NCBI RefSeq assembly: GCF_010894455.1
Contig: NZ_JAAIXY010000014.1
Span: 231,451 to 295,450 of the forward strand
DNA length: 64,000 nt
Reading direction: 5' to 3'
Source: Myxococcus eversor
GTDB taxonomy: Bacteria > Myxococcota > Myxococcia > Myxococcales > Myxococcaceae
Of the stretch, positions 34,184 to 43,692 are shown piece by piece (the first letter of the stretch is position 1; every line of letters begins with the position of its first letter). Position numbers and translations under genes: made by a program. The notes beneath the pieces are model-generated. The model worked only from the letters and a program-made list of their open reading frames with translations. It made no database searches and was not told where the DNA came from.

Positions 34184-35737
34184 ATGTCCCGTATCGCGAG
34201 CACCGAGGTCGTCATCCCCCAGTCTCTGTCCACCGAGCAGCGGCGACGCCTGACGGACGTGCTCTACGCCGTGCATCAGGAAATCTTCGAGGGAGTCGAG
34301 CGCGAGGGCTTCGCGAAGTACGTGGTGGAGTCCACCGCCGAGCACACCTGGATTCAGCTCCACCGCAACGAAGCGGGCGCGCTCGTCGGCTACTTCGCAC
34401 TGCATGTCTTCGAGAAACAGTTGAACGGCGTGACGACGGCCGTGTTCCGCGCGGAGGCCGGCTCGCTGCGCGCCTACCGGGGTGGCAACACCAACACCCG
34501 CTTCGGATTGTCGCTCATCCTCAGATACCTGCTCCGCCACCCGGGCCGGCCCGCGTACTACCTGGGCGCGCTGGTGCACCCGTCCAGCTATGCCCTGCTC
34601 GCGAAGTACTGCGACGAGTTGTGGCCGCGTCACGAGCAGCCCGTGCCTCCCGGGCTGCGCGACTTCCTGGCGGAGCTGGGCACCGAGTTCGGACTGGCCC
34701 CTGTCGACGCGCGCAATCCCCTGCTGCGCCACGTGGGCTGGCGCACCCGCGAGTCCGAGGTGGAGCAGGACTACTGGCAACAGTGCGAGAAGCGGTCCGC
34801 GCGCTACTTCCTCGAAACCAACCCGGGCTACACGCTGGGCCATGGGCTGCTGACGCTCGCGCCGGTGACGATGGGCAACGTCCTCAGCGTCCTGCGCGTC
34901 ATGAGCGGGCGCGTCCTGCGCAAGCCCGTGGAGCCGGCCATGAAGCTCGCGTACCGGCTGCCAGGAGGCTCGCGCCTGCTGCGCTCGACGGTGGCCCGCC
35001 AGCTGCGCTCCTCCCCGCTGTTCGCCCACGTCGACACGCGCGCGCTGGAGTCACTCGCCGCGCGCGCCCAGGTGCAGGAGCTGCCCGCGGGCCACTTCGT
35101 CTTCCGCCAGGGCGACATGAGCGATGAGCTGTACCTGCTCGCGCGCGGCGCCGCCTACGTGCTCGCGACGCACGGCGCCGACGAGGACCTGGTGAACCAG
35201 CTCGGCAGCGGCACGGTGTTCGGAGAGCAGTCCACGCTCGCGGGCGGCCGGCGCTCCGCCTCGGTGCGCACGGCGTCGGCCTCCACCGTGGTGCGGATTC
35301 CGGGCGCCGCGCTGCGCGAGCTGCTGGAGTCGGACGCGGACCTGAGCCGTCAGGTCTGGGGCACCTTCGCGGAGCGGCGCTTCGACGACCTGGTCCGTGG
35401 CCGCAACCGCTATGCCCACCTGGGCCGCAAGGAGCGGCGCGCCTGGCTGCTGCGTGGACAGGGGCACGTGCTCGCGCCCAGGAAGGAGCTGCTGCTGGAG
35501 CCGGGCTCCCATCTGTTCATGGTGCTGGGCGCGGTGGAGCTGGCGCACGCCTCGCCCCGGCTGACGGCGCGCGGGGCCCTGCTCCTGGAGGTGGAGCGTC
35601 CGCTCCCCGTCGTCACCATGGAGGCCACGCGGCTCGTCGTGTTGCCTCGGCTGGCGTCACCGGAGCTCCAGCTCGCCGTGGACCTGACACTCCCTCGGGC
35701 AAGACCTCCCGCGAACCTTCTCCACGCGCGGGCGTGA
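34184..35737 (+). CDS. Cyclic-nucleotide-binding domain protein with a possible acyltransferase-like N-terminus
   Basis: A 517-residue cytosolic protein. A cNMP-binding (cAMP/CRP-like) domain sits at about 287-385: LPAGHFVFRQGDMSDELYLL, then a phosphate-binding-cassette-like VFGEQSTLAGGRRSASVRTA. The N-terminal 200 residues contain strands and helices (FRAEAGSLRAYRGGNTNTRF, YYLGALVHPSSYALLAKYCD) recalling GNAT acetyltransferases, which is tentative. There is no HTH, so it is not a CRP-type regulator. The next gene is a PlsC acyltransferase, so it may regulate lipid acyl transfer. ATG at 34184 starts the conserved part; the longer frame upstream lacks a site. Confidence 0.75.
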   Translation: MSRIASTEVVIPQSLSTEQRRRLTDVLYAVHQEIFEGVEREGFAKYVVESTAEHTWIQLHRNEAGALVGYFALHVFEKQLNGVTTAVFRAEAGSLRAYRGGNTNTRFGLSLILRYLLRHPGRPAYYLGALVHPSSYALLAKYCDELWPRHEQPVPPGLRDFLAELGTEFGLAPVDARNPLLRHVGWRTRESEVEQDYWQQCEKRSARYFLETNPGYTLGHGLLTLAPVTMGNVLSVLRVMSGRVLRKPVEPAMKLAYRLPGGSRLLRSTVARQLRSSPLFAHVDTRALESLAARAQVQELPAGHFVFRQGDMSDELYLLARGAAYVLATHGADEDLVNQLGSGTVFGEQSTLAGGRRSASVRTASASTVVRIPGAALRELLESDADLSRQVWGTFAERRFDDLVRGRNRYAHLGRKERRAWLLRGQGHVLAPRKELLLEPGSHLFMVLGAVELAHASPRLTARGALLLEVERPLPVVTMEATRLVVLPRLASPELQLAVDLTLPRARPPANLLHARA

Positions 35738-35836
35738 CAACTCCCTTCCCCTCCACTCGCAACCCTGTGGCAGACTGCGCGCCCTATTCGACTCCTGTTC
35801 TCCATCTTCTTCTGGGCGTTCTTCGCGCTCTCCAGC

Positions 35837-36526
35837 GTGGTGCTCTTCCTGGGCGCCATCGTGGTGTGGGCCGTCACCACGCCCTTCGACCGCAACGGCC
35901 GGGTCCTGCACCTGTACTCGTGCTTCTGGGCGCAGCTGTATTTCTACGTCAACCCGCTGTGGCACCTGCGGGTGGACGGCCGCGAGCACCTGCCCTGGCA
36001 CGGGCCCGCGGTGCTCGTGGCCAACCACGAGTCGCTCGGCGATATCCTCGTCCTCTTCGGCCTGTACAGCCCCTTCAAGTGGGTCTCCAAGCAGGCCAAC
36101 TTCCGGCTGCCGCTCATCGGCTGGAACATGAGGCTCAACCGCTACGTGCCCCTGGTGCGCGGCGACAAGCCGAGCATCATCAAGATGATGCAGTTGAGTG
36201 AGCGCTGGCTCGAGCGCGGCGTCCCCATCCTCATGTTCCCGGAGGGCACGCGCTCCGCGGACGGCCAGCTCAAGCCCTTCAAGGACGGCGCCTTCGCGCT
36301 GGCCCTGAAGATGCGCTGCCCCATCATCCCCGTCGTCCTCACCGGCACGGCGCGAGTCCTTCCCAAGCATGGACTGGTGATGCAGACCTCCGCCCACTGC
36401 CACGTCCAGGTCATGCCTCCAGTGGACGTCAGCGGCTTCGACGACGTCACCGTCCTGCGCGAGCACGTCCGGGACCTCATCGCCGCCGAGAAGGCCCGCC
36501 TGGAGTCGCTCCCCGCTCGCGCCTGA
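35837..36526 (+). CDS. 1-acylglycerol-3-phosphate acyltransferase (PlsC family)
   Basis: Inner-membrane glycerophospholipid acyltransferase. The catalytic HX4D motif is NHESLGD, the glycerol-binding motif FPEGTRS, and a Pro-rich motif IIPVVLTG; these are the standard motifs in order. The only GTG/ATG start is GTG 35837, which gives 229 residues and cuts the N-terminal helix. In the same frame the hydrophobic stretch RLLFSIFFWAFFALSSVV continues to 35786 without ATG/GTG/TTG; only ATT 35786 or CTG 35765 and 35795 could begin it. The true start is therefore probably a rare codon. Stop of the preceding gene is in the same frame at 35735. Confidence 0.85.
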   Translation: MVLFLGAIVVWAVTTPFDRNGRVLHLYSCFWAQLYFYVNPLWHLRVDGREHLPWHGPAVLVANHESLGDILVLFGLYSPFKWVSKQANFRLPLIGWNMRLNRYVPLVRGDKPSIIKMMQLSERWLERGVPILMFPEGTRSADGQLKPFKDGAFALALKMRCPIIPVVLTGTARVLPKHGLVMQTSAHCHVQVMPPVDVSGFDDVTVLREHVRDLIAAEKARLESLPARA

Positions 36527-36586
36527 GCCCCCCGGCGACTTCGTCCCGAGCGCCCTGCTAGCCTGGGGGGCCAACGGGAGGGGTCC

Positions 36587-39500
36587 ATGCGAAGGCCAGC
36601 CATGGTGGGGCTCATGCTCGGGGTGATTGGCCTGAGCTCGGTCATCGCCGTCATCACCTTCCGCGAGCCCTCCGACGGCGACACCGCGCCCTCCACCTCC
36701 AGGCCCGCCTCCCAGGAGCTGCCCGGCCCCAGCGAGCCCTCGCCTCCGCCGCGCGGCGCGCTGTCCCTCCGGGGCCGCGTGCTCACCGACAAAGGGGCGC
36801 CCGCCCGGGGCGTGGAGGTCTCCGCGTCGCGAGCCCTGCCCGGTGAATCGCTGTCCGCGCTCCCCTGCGGCCAGGACGCCGAGACGCCCATGTCCTCCTC
36901 GTCCTGTCTGGACACCCAGTCCCTGCTCGCGCTGCGCGGCCTCATCGACGAAGGGCGCGGCACAGCGCCCCTGCTGACGCGCGCCACCACGGCGGAGGAC
37001 GGCAGCTTCATGCTGGAAGGCCTGCCCGAGGGCAGCGTCGCGCTGTGGGCCGTGGGAGCCCAGGGCTCCGCGCTGGAGCTCGACGTGGCGACGAGCTCAC
37101 AGGCCGTGGAGCTCATCCTCCAGCCGAGCGACGTGTTCACCACCCGCGTGGTGGACGAGGCCGTGCGGCCCGTGGCGGACGCCAGCGTGACGCTCTTCCA
37201 CGCCGAGCACTCGCGCTACTTCGAGACCCGCACCGACGCGGAGGGCCGCTTCCGCGTGGGGCCCCTTCCTCCTGGCGACTACGCGCTGGTCGTCTCCAGT
37301 CCGGGGTTCTTGACGGCGCACCTGACGGACATCGTCGCGGAGGACCTCTCGGCCGAGGACCTGGTGCTGCACCGGCCCCGGCGAATCGTGGGACAGGTGC
37401 TGCTGGACGAGCGCCCCGTCGCGGGGGTGCGGGTGCGAGCCCACGATTCCGAGTACGAACCAGAGACCGACGGCGAGGCCCCCTTCACCGGCGTCACGGA
37501 CGCCCAGGGGCGCTTCGTCCTGGAGGACGTGTCGCCGGGCGACTACGTGCTGCGGGCGGCGCAAGGCGACCACCAGGGAGAGACGGAGACCACGCTCGCG
37601 GAGGAGCAGGCCGAGGCGGAGGTGACGCTGCACCTGGGCACCGTCGTCAAGGTGGAGGGCCTGGTGCGCGATGAGGCGGGGCAGCCTGTCGCCGACGCGA
37701 AGGTGACGCTGGACACCCACGGGGACGTGTCCATGAGCACCGTCGTCGACACCGGCGCGGATGGGCGCTTCGTGTTCCACTCCGCGACGCTGGGCCACAA
37801 CGACTTCTCGGTGTTCGCCGTGGGCTATCAGCACCTCTCGGTGAGCGACGTGGTGGTGACGCGGAAGCCGGCGCCGCTGGACTTCACCCTGAAGCGCGCG
37901 TTCGTGCTGGCAGGCGTCGTCACCGACACGGAGGGCAACCCGCTGACGGAGGCGGAGGTCATCGCCATGAAGTGGCGGCGCGAGCCGGGGCTCCGGCCCG
38001 ACGGCACCCCGGCCTCCGACGAGGACCTGGACGACGTCTCCAACGACGCGGAGACGGCCTACACCTCGACCGAAGAGGAGGGGCGCTTCGTGCTCAACCT
38101 GAGCGAGCCAGGGCTCCATCGACTCAAGGCGCGGGCCCCGGGCTTCCTGGAGACGGAGTGGAGGGAGGTACAGGCGCCCTCCCGGGACGTGCGCCTGGTC
38201 ATGCGCCGGGGCGCGAGCGTGGAGGGCACCGTGGTGAGCACCAGCGGCGCTCCGCTGGCGGGGCTTTCAGTCTCCCTCTGGGAGGACGGCCAGGACTCCG
38301 CCACCTCCGAAATCATCAGCGACGCGGAAGGCCGCTTCATCCTGCGGGGCCTCTCTCCGGGCCGGTACTCCCTGCGAGCCCACCGCACCCGGGGCGGCCC
38401 GCCTCGAGCGCAGCTCCCCGTCGTGCTCCAGGGCGCGGAGACGAAGACGGTGACGCTGCGACTGGAGCCGGGGCTGTCGCTGTCGGGCCTCGTCGTGGAC
38501 GAAGCCGGCAAGCCGGTGGCCGACGCCGACGTGCACGCCTACGTCTTGAGCGAGGAGAGCCCTCGTCCGAGGTTCCTCCACCACGGGCGATATCCCTTCC
38601 ATGATGGCTCCAGCGTCACCACGGATGAGCAGGGGCGCTTCACGTTCGACCACCTGTCGCCGGGCCCGTGCAAGCTCAGCGTCAGGGCGGAGGGCTTCGA
38701 GTTGGTGGCGGAGCCGCTTCAGGAAGAAGAGGGGGCCCGCTCACGAACCCCCCAGGTCCTCGTGGCGGCCGGGTCGACGAACGTGAAGCTGGTGGTGCGT
38801 TATCAGGGAGGCATCCGGGGCCGGCTGGTGCGCGAGGACCGCACGCCCATCACCCGCTTCGACGTCAACGAGGAGTCCTTTCGCGAGCCTGACGGCGTCT
38901 TCCACATCACCGTGGACGAGCCGGGCCGCACGTGGGTGACGATGGAGGCGCCGGGCCTCACGCGCGTCATGCGGGAGGTCGAGGTGGAGGTGGGGCGGGA
39001 CACGGACCTGGGTGACGTGGTCCTCAAGGCCGGGCGTCGGCTGCGCGGCCGGGTGCTGGACGCGGTGACGTCCACGCCGGTCGTCGGAGTGGAAGTGCAG
39101 GCGAACCTCGTCGTCCCCGCGTCACCAGGGGACGAGGAGCCGGAGGCGCAGTCGCTGGCGCATGCGCGCACCACCGCCGATGGCGCCTTCGTGCTGCCTC
39201 CCCTGGAATCGGGCGCGGCCTTGCGTCTGGAGCTCTCCCATCCGGACTACCTGCCGCTGAGCCAGCAGATGGCACCGGGCGAGACGACGCTGGAGCTGCG
39301 CCTGCTCACGGGTGCCAGGCTGGAGGGCACGGTGAAGGACCGCGAGGGGCGGCTCGTGAGCACCTTCCTCTCCCTGCGCCCCCTGTCCCCGGTCGGCGCG
39401 GAGTCCATCACGATGGAGGAGGACAGCGGCAGCTTCCACGCGACGGGCCTGGCGCCCGGGGAGTACACCCTCGTCGCCAAGGCGGCGACGACGTCCCGAA

Positions 39501-39922
39501 GAGACTCCATCCGCTTCATGCCCCAGCGCGTGAAGCTGACCGCTGGCGAGCGCAAGGAGCTCAACCTCCAGGAGCTGAGCGGAGGCACCACGCTGAAGCT
39601 GCGCCCGCCGCCCTTCGCCGTCATGAACCCGACCTCCTCGGTGATGGTCGTGGGCTACCACCTGTTCGCCGGCACCGTGCCGGTGCCGAAGGACCGGGAG
39701 GAGCTGGAACACTTCTCGGAGACGCTGGGAATCGCACCCTCTTCGGAGTCCGACTCCCAGTTCGACCAACTGCCCCCGGGCCACTACACCTACGTCCTGA
39801 TGGGCAGGAATCACCTGACCCAGCACTGGGCCCTCCACCGAGGCGAGGTGGACCTGCCCGCACAAGGCACCATCACGGTGGACATCCCTCCCGCCTGGGT
39901 CTCGCTGTCGAATGACGACTGA
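36587..39922 (+). CDS. Giant exported protein of carboxypeptidase-regulatory-like repeats (paralogue 3)
   Basis: A 1111-residue protein, third copy. N-terminal hydrophobic helix MVGLMLGVIGLSSVIAVITF, then beta-domain repeats with G-V-D--G-P--G signatures (LRGRVLTDKGAPARGVEVSA, LSGLVVDEAGKPVADADVHA) and the conserved LSALPC in domain 1. The C-terminal tail IDIPPAWVSLSND parallels the IDIPETG and LDIPAGG tails of the other two. It is 60 bases beyond the PlsC gene. Function as for the paralogues: probably envelope-associated or secreted, not catalytic. Confidence 0.82.
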   Translation: MRRPAMVGLMLGVIGLSSVIAVITFREPSDGDTAPSTSRPASQELPGPSEPSPPPRGALSLRGRVLTDKGAPARGVEVSASRALPGESLSALPCGQDAETPMSSSSCLDTQSLLALRGLIDEGRGTAPLLTRATTAEDGSFMLEGLPEGSVALWAVGAQGSALELDVATSSQAVELILQPSDVFTTRVVDEAVRPVADASVTLFHAEHSRYFETRTDAEGRFRVGPLPPGDYALVVSSPGFLTAHLTDIVAEDLSAEDLVLHRPRRIVGQVLLDERPVAGVRVRAHDSEYEPETDGEAPFTGVTDAQGRFVLEDVSPGDYVLRAAQGDHQGETETTLAEEQAEAEVTLHLGTVVKVEGLVRDEAGQPVADAKVTLDTHGDVSMSTVVDTGADGRFVFHSATLGHNDFSVFAVGYQHLSVSDVVVTRKPAPLDFTLKRAFVLAGVVTDTEGNPLTEAEVIAMKWRREPGLRPDGTPASDEDLDDVSNDAETAYTSTEEEGRFVLNLSEPGLHRLKARAPGFLETEWREVQAPSRDVRLVMRRGASVEGTVVSTSGAPLAGLSVSLWEDGQDSATSEIISDAEGRFILRGLSPGRYSLRAHRTRGGPPRAQLPVVLQGAETKTVTLRLEPGLSLSGLVVDEAGKPVADADVHAYVLSEESPRPRFLHHGRYPFHDGSSVTTDEQGRFTFDHLSPGPCKLSVRAEGFELVAEPLQEEEGARSRTPQVLVAAGSTNVKLVVRYQGGIRGRLVREDRTPITRFDVNEESFREPDGVFHITVDEPGRTWVTMEAPGLTRVMREVEVEVGRDTDLGDVVLKAGRRLRGRVLDAVTSTPVVGVEVQANLVVPASPGDEEPEAQSLAHARTTADGAFVLPPLESGAALRLELSHPDYLPLSQQMAPGETTLELRLLTGARLEGTVKDREGRLVSTFLSLRPLSPVGAESITMEEDSGSFHATGLAPGEYTLVAKAATTSRRDSIRFMPQRVKLTAGERKELNLQELSGGTTLKLRPPPFAVMNPTSSVMVVGYHLFAGTVPVPKDREELEHFSETLGIAPSSESDSQFDQLPPGHYTYVLMGRNHLTQHWALHRGEVDLPAQGTITVDIPPAWVSLSNDD

Positions 39923-39976
39923 GGTCCGAAGCGCCCCGTTTGCGTCCCGCGGGGGTGCCGCTTAAGGCTCCGCGAC

Positions 39977-40795
39977 ATGGGCAACAAGCCATGGGCCGGG
40001 GACGACACGACGCTGGAGCTGGACTGGGGCGCGCGTGCGCCGCGGCCCAGGGCGGATGAGCCAGGAGTGCCCCAAGAAGAGCCGCCCGAGGAGATGCTCG
40101 CCGGCAAGGGCCCGCCGGGAGACCCGCGCTACATGAGCGTGGAGCTGCGCCTGTCGCTGGAGGCCGTGCTGACGGCGGCCCAGGTGCGCATGCGTCAGTT
40201 CCGGGAGGCGCTCGAAATCCTCATCGGCTGGGAGGGGAAGAACCGCTACGAGGTCTGCGACGCGGAGGGCCGCGACACCGTGTACGTGGGCGAGACGGGC
40301 GAGGGCTTCGCGTCACAGCTCCTGCGCAACTTCTGGCCCTTCTACCGCGCGCGGCTGGAGTGCATGACGGTGGGCGGCACGCTGGCCCTGGCGGTGGAGC
40401 TGCCCTGGCACCTCTTCTTCGCGCGCGCGGAGGTGTCGGCGTGGGACGGCCGGCTCATGGGCACCATCGTCCAGCGCTTCCGCTTCTTCACCCGCCGGTT
40501 CGACATCCTCTCTCCCGCGGGTGTGGTGATGGCCACCGTGCATGGGCCCTTCTTCAAGCCCTGGACGTTCCGCATCCTCCAACGAGGTGAAGAGGTCGCC
40601 GTCATCCGCAAGAGGTGGAGCGGGCTCTTGCAGGAGACCTTCAGCGACGCGGACAACTTCAGCCTGGACTTCCAGCCCGCGTGCAGCGACGGCAGGCTGC
40701 GTCAAATGGTGCTGGCCGCCGCGCTGCTCGTGGACCTGACGTACTTCGACAACCGGAAGAGCGGCTCCGGCGGGGGCGTGGACGTGGGCTCGTAG
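39977..40795 (+). CDS. Phospholipid scramblase-related protein
   Basis: A 272-residue protein with an acidic, Pro-rich N-terminus (about 1-50) and a beta-barrel-type tubby/scramblase domain (about 60-265). Segments FREALEILIGWEGKNRYEVC and GRLMGTIVQRFRFFTRRFDI then LSPAGVVMATVHGPFFKPWT match the scramblase/LURP-one fold (PF03803). No membrane helix is obvious. In bacteria the role of this family is unclear; membrane-lipid binding is likely. It is the last gene before the retron block, 126 bases upstream. Confidence 0.75.
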   Translation: MGNKPWAGDDTTLELDWGARAPRPRADEPGVPQEEPPEEMLAGKGPPGDPRYMSVELRLSLEAVLTAAQVRMRQFREALEILIGWEGKNRYEVCDAEGRDTVYVGETGEGFASQLLRNFWPFYRARLECMTVGGTLALAVELPWHLFFARAEVSAWDGRLMGTIVQRFRFFTRRFDILSPAGVVMATVHGPFFKPWTFRILQRGEEVAVIRKRWSGLLQETFSDADNFSLDFQPACSDGRLRQMVLAAALLVDLTYFDNRKSGSGGGVDVGS

Positions 40796-40921
40796 TCAGG
40801 CGCAGGGCTCGGCGGGCCCGCCAGGCGCGGTGGACTCGCGGAACAGCCGAAACCGAGAACTCCCGGCCCCCCGCGCTCCAGCGCTGTCCAGGCAAGCGGC
40901 TTGTGGTAAGTCCCCAGGCCC

Positions 40922-43651
40922 ATGTCGACGAGCGATGCGCTGAACGCAGCAGACCTCGAGCGGTTGGCCCAGGCGGAGTCGCCGGACCTGGCCGATGCCG
41001 TGCTCGCCCTCCTCGAGCAGTCGGAGCCTGAGCCGGAGGAAGGCAAGGCCCTGCCCAAGGATGCCTTCACCTTCGAGAAGCTGCTGCGCTCGCTCACCCA
41101 GGCGCAGGCCCGCTACAACTCCGCGAGCCGCCGCGAGGCCTCCGCCGAAGCGTGGCAACGCTTCCAGGCGCAGAAGGACATGCCCCAGCCCGCGCGGCTC
41201 GCGCTGGCGGACCTGCTCGTCTCGCTCTACGCGAAGAACACCGACGCCTCCCGCGCCATCATCCTGGAGCTGGCGCGCAAGGCGGACCTGAGGTTCGGCC
41301 TCTGGGGCGGCCTCAAGCGCATCTACAAGCTGGCCGAGGCCAACCACGACGCGGAGCTGTTCGGCGTGCTCGCGTGGCGCTTCGACGTGGAGCGTCGGCA
41401 GGCGTACCGGCACGAAGTCTCCGGTGGCACGCTCCAGTACCTGCGCCGCCGCGCGTGGCGCTACCTGCGTCACCTGGGCGCCGCGGTGCCGGAGCTGTAC
41501 CCGCAGTTCGCCGCCGAGGTGCTGCGTCACTACGACGAGGACACGACCTGGTACTCCGTCTGGGTGGCCCACCACATCTGGGCCCACGGCTCTGGCAACT
41601 ACACCGCCACCAGCTTCGCCATCCAGCCGCCCAACGACACGCTGAAGCACCGCGCGTTCCCCGACGCGTGGAAGCGCTCGCCGGACGCGCTGATGCGACT
41701 GCTCGACACGTGTCTGTCGGACCCGGCCGCGCGCTTCGCCATCCAGGGCCTGCGCAAGGACTTCCCGGAGACGCTGCGCAACGTGACGCCCGCGTGGCTG
41801 GACAGGCTCGCGCGCAGGCCGCTGGGCAGCGCGCACGACTTCCTCGTGGAGACGCTGCAGGGCTCGCCGGAGTTCCACCAGGGCAAGCTGCGCGCGCTCG
41901 GCCTGCACGAAGCGGTGCTCGCGTTGCTGTTGTCTCCCAGTGGCAAGGCGCGCACGTACGCGATTGAGTACGCGCGGGCGCACGCGCAGGACCTGGCGGC
42001 GGACCGGCTGGCGGAGCTGGTGGCCCAGGGCGAGAGCGACGTGAAGTCGTTCGCCGCGGCGGTGCTGGAGAAGCGCAACCCGCGCGAGCTGGGGTTGGAG
42101 CTGCTGGGCCGGCTGTTGTCGTACAAGCCCACGGCGGCCTTCGCGGCCAGGTCGCTGGAGCAGTCGTTCGACCGCGCGGAGCTGACGGCCAGCTTCCTGC
42201 GGGACATGTACCTGGGCACCTCCGAGCAGCTCAACTGGGTCAAGGGCTTCGTCTCCTCCAAGTACGCCGCCGGGGAGATGCCGGTGGCCTTCTGGAAGGA
42301 GCTGCTCGAGGACCCGCGCCTGAAGAAGAAGCGCTACCCGGTGGAGGGGCTGGTGGTGAAGGCGCTGTCGGCCTACACGCCCGCGGTCATCGGTCCGGAG
42401 TGGATGCTGGACAAGGCGGCGAACCCGACGTTCGGCGACCAGATGGCGACGTGGCTGAAGCGCGCGGACAGCCTGCCCGGGCTGGACGTGGAGAAGGTGA
42501 AGGGGCTGGTCTTCAGCGCGAAGCACCGGGAAGTGGCGCTGGCGCTCCTGGGCAACCGCAAGCTGTTCACCGCGCGGCAGCTCACGGTGCCCTGGCTGCT
42601 GGCGCTCGCGCGCCGGGCGGACCCGACGCTGCACGACTTCGCCCACCGCTACCTGCTGGAGTACGTGGTGCCGGCGGACTTCAGCGACACGGGTGACGCG
42701 GCGGCGGGCCTGGAGCGCCTGTTCGAGCTGGCACTCGGAGCCAAGCAGCCGGTGCCCGTGCGCACGTTCGCCCAGACGTACCTGCGCTGCCACCACCCCG
42801 TGATTGGCCCGGAGCAGCCGGAGTCGAAGTCGTACGAGCTCAAGCCGAAGGCGCCTCGCAAGGCGTACACGCCGGAGAAGCTGTGGCCCGCGCTGTTCGA
42901 CGCGCGCGACGACGTGCGCCGCTTCGCCCTGGCCATCACCCGCGCGGAGCTGCGCGCCTGGGGCTGGCACACGCGCGTGTACGAACTGGCCGAGGCCGAG
43001 GCGAAGGAGATTCGCAACCTGGCCTATGACGCGCTTCTGCGCGCGGGCGAGGACGGCGCGGATGCCCGCTACGTGCTGCACCCGGAGGAGTTGGACCCGG
43101 TGAAGGTCTTCTCGCTCACGGAGAGCACCAGGCGCAGCACGCGCGAAGTGGCGGTGGAGCTCATCCGTCGGCACTACGCGCGGCTGGGTGGCGCGGAGCG
43201 GCTCGCGTGGCTGATGCAGAGCGCGGACCGCGAGGTGGGCCTGTTCGCGGTGCGCCTGCTCTGGGAGAAGCACCGTCCCACGCACCTGCCGGAGGGCTGG
43301 AAGCCGGCGGGCGCGAAGGAGGCTCCGACGGCGGGTGGCGGCGAGCGCTTCGCGGACGTCGCGGCCCTGCGGGACTTCCTGCGCAAGATGCTCTTCGGCC
43401 TGCCCCCGGGTCGGGCGAAGGAAGCGCGCGAGGGCGAGGTGCAGAAGCGCCTGTCGGCCAGCGTCGCCAAGCGCCGCGTGATTGAGCTGGTGAGGGACCT
43501 GGGCCTGGATGACGAGAACTTCGCCCGCGTCGTGTCGCCCGTGCTGGGGGAGTTCACCGGCTCGATGGCGAAGGGTGAGTGGCAGAGCTGTCTCGCCTCC
43601 CTGGTCCAGTTGCGCACGGCGCATCCGAGCGCGCAGCTCGGGGGCCTCTGA
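40922..43651 (+). CDS. Large alpha-helical-repeat protein, first gene of the retron-linked block
   Basis: A 909-residue cytosolic helical protein, MSTSDALNAADLERLAQAES, with repeated Leu/Ala-rich pairs of helices (LRALGLHEAVLALLLSPSGK, AVLEKRNPRELGLELLGRLL) like HEAT/ARM repeats. A conserved-looking aromatic stretch YDEDTTWYSVWVAHHIWAHG lies near residue 205. No catalytic motif is recognised. It resembles the non-WGR part of WGR/HEAT proteins of the MolR type, which is inference. The next gene starts 41 bases after its stop, on the same strand. It probably works with the WD40-HEAT and SWIM-WGR proteins as a complex. Confidence 0.68.
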   Translation: MSTSDALNAADLERLAQAESPDLADAVLALLEQSEPEPEEGKALPKDAFTFEKLLRSLTQAQARYNSASRREASAEAWQRFQAQKDMPQPARLALADLLVSLYAKNTDASRAIILELARKADLRFGLWGGLKRIYKLAEANHDAELFGVLAWRFDVERRQAYRHEVSGGTLQYLRRRAWRYLRHLGAAVPELYPQFAAEVLRHYDEDTTWYSVWVAHHIWAHGSGNYTATSFAIQPPNDTLKHRAFPDAWKRSPDALMRLLDTCLSDPAARFAIQGLRKDFPETLRNVTPAWLDRLARRPLGSAHDFLVETLQGSPEFHQGKLRALGLHEAVLALLLSPSGKARTYAIEYARAHAQDLAADRLAELVAQGESDVKSFAAAVLEKRNPRELGLELLGRLLSYKPTAAFAARSLEQSFDRAELTASFLRDMYLGTSEQLNWVKGFVSSKYAAGEMPVAFWKELLEDPRLKKKRYPVEGLVVKALSAYTPAVIGPEWMLDKAANPTFGDQMATWLKRADSLPGLDVEKVKGLVFSAKHREVALALLGNRKLFTARQLTVPWLLALARRADPTLHDFAHRYLLEYVVPADFSDTGDAAAGLERLFELALGAKQPVPVRTFAQTYLRCHHPVIGPEQPESKSYELKPKAPRKAYTPEKLWPALFDARDDVRRFALAITRAELRAWGWHTRVYELAEAEAKEIRNLAYDALLRAGEDGADARYVLHPEELDPVKVFSLTESTRRSTREVAVELIRRHYARLGGAERLAWLMQSADREVGLFAVRLLWEKHRPTHLPEGWKPAGAKEAPTAGGGERFADVAALRDFLRKMLFGLPPGRAKEAREGEVQKRLSASVAKRRVIELVRDLGLDDENFARVVSPVLGEFTGSMAKGEWQSCLASLVQLRTAHPSAQLGGL

Positions 43652-43692
43652 GCCTCGCGTCACTCGCCTCCAACGAGTTTCGAAAGAACACC

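Noticed and set aside
40615..41031. Small open frame crossing the scramblase/helical-repeat gene junction
   Set aside because: Overlaps both real genes in another frame; composition is Arg/Gly-rich.
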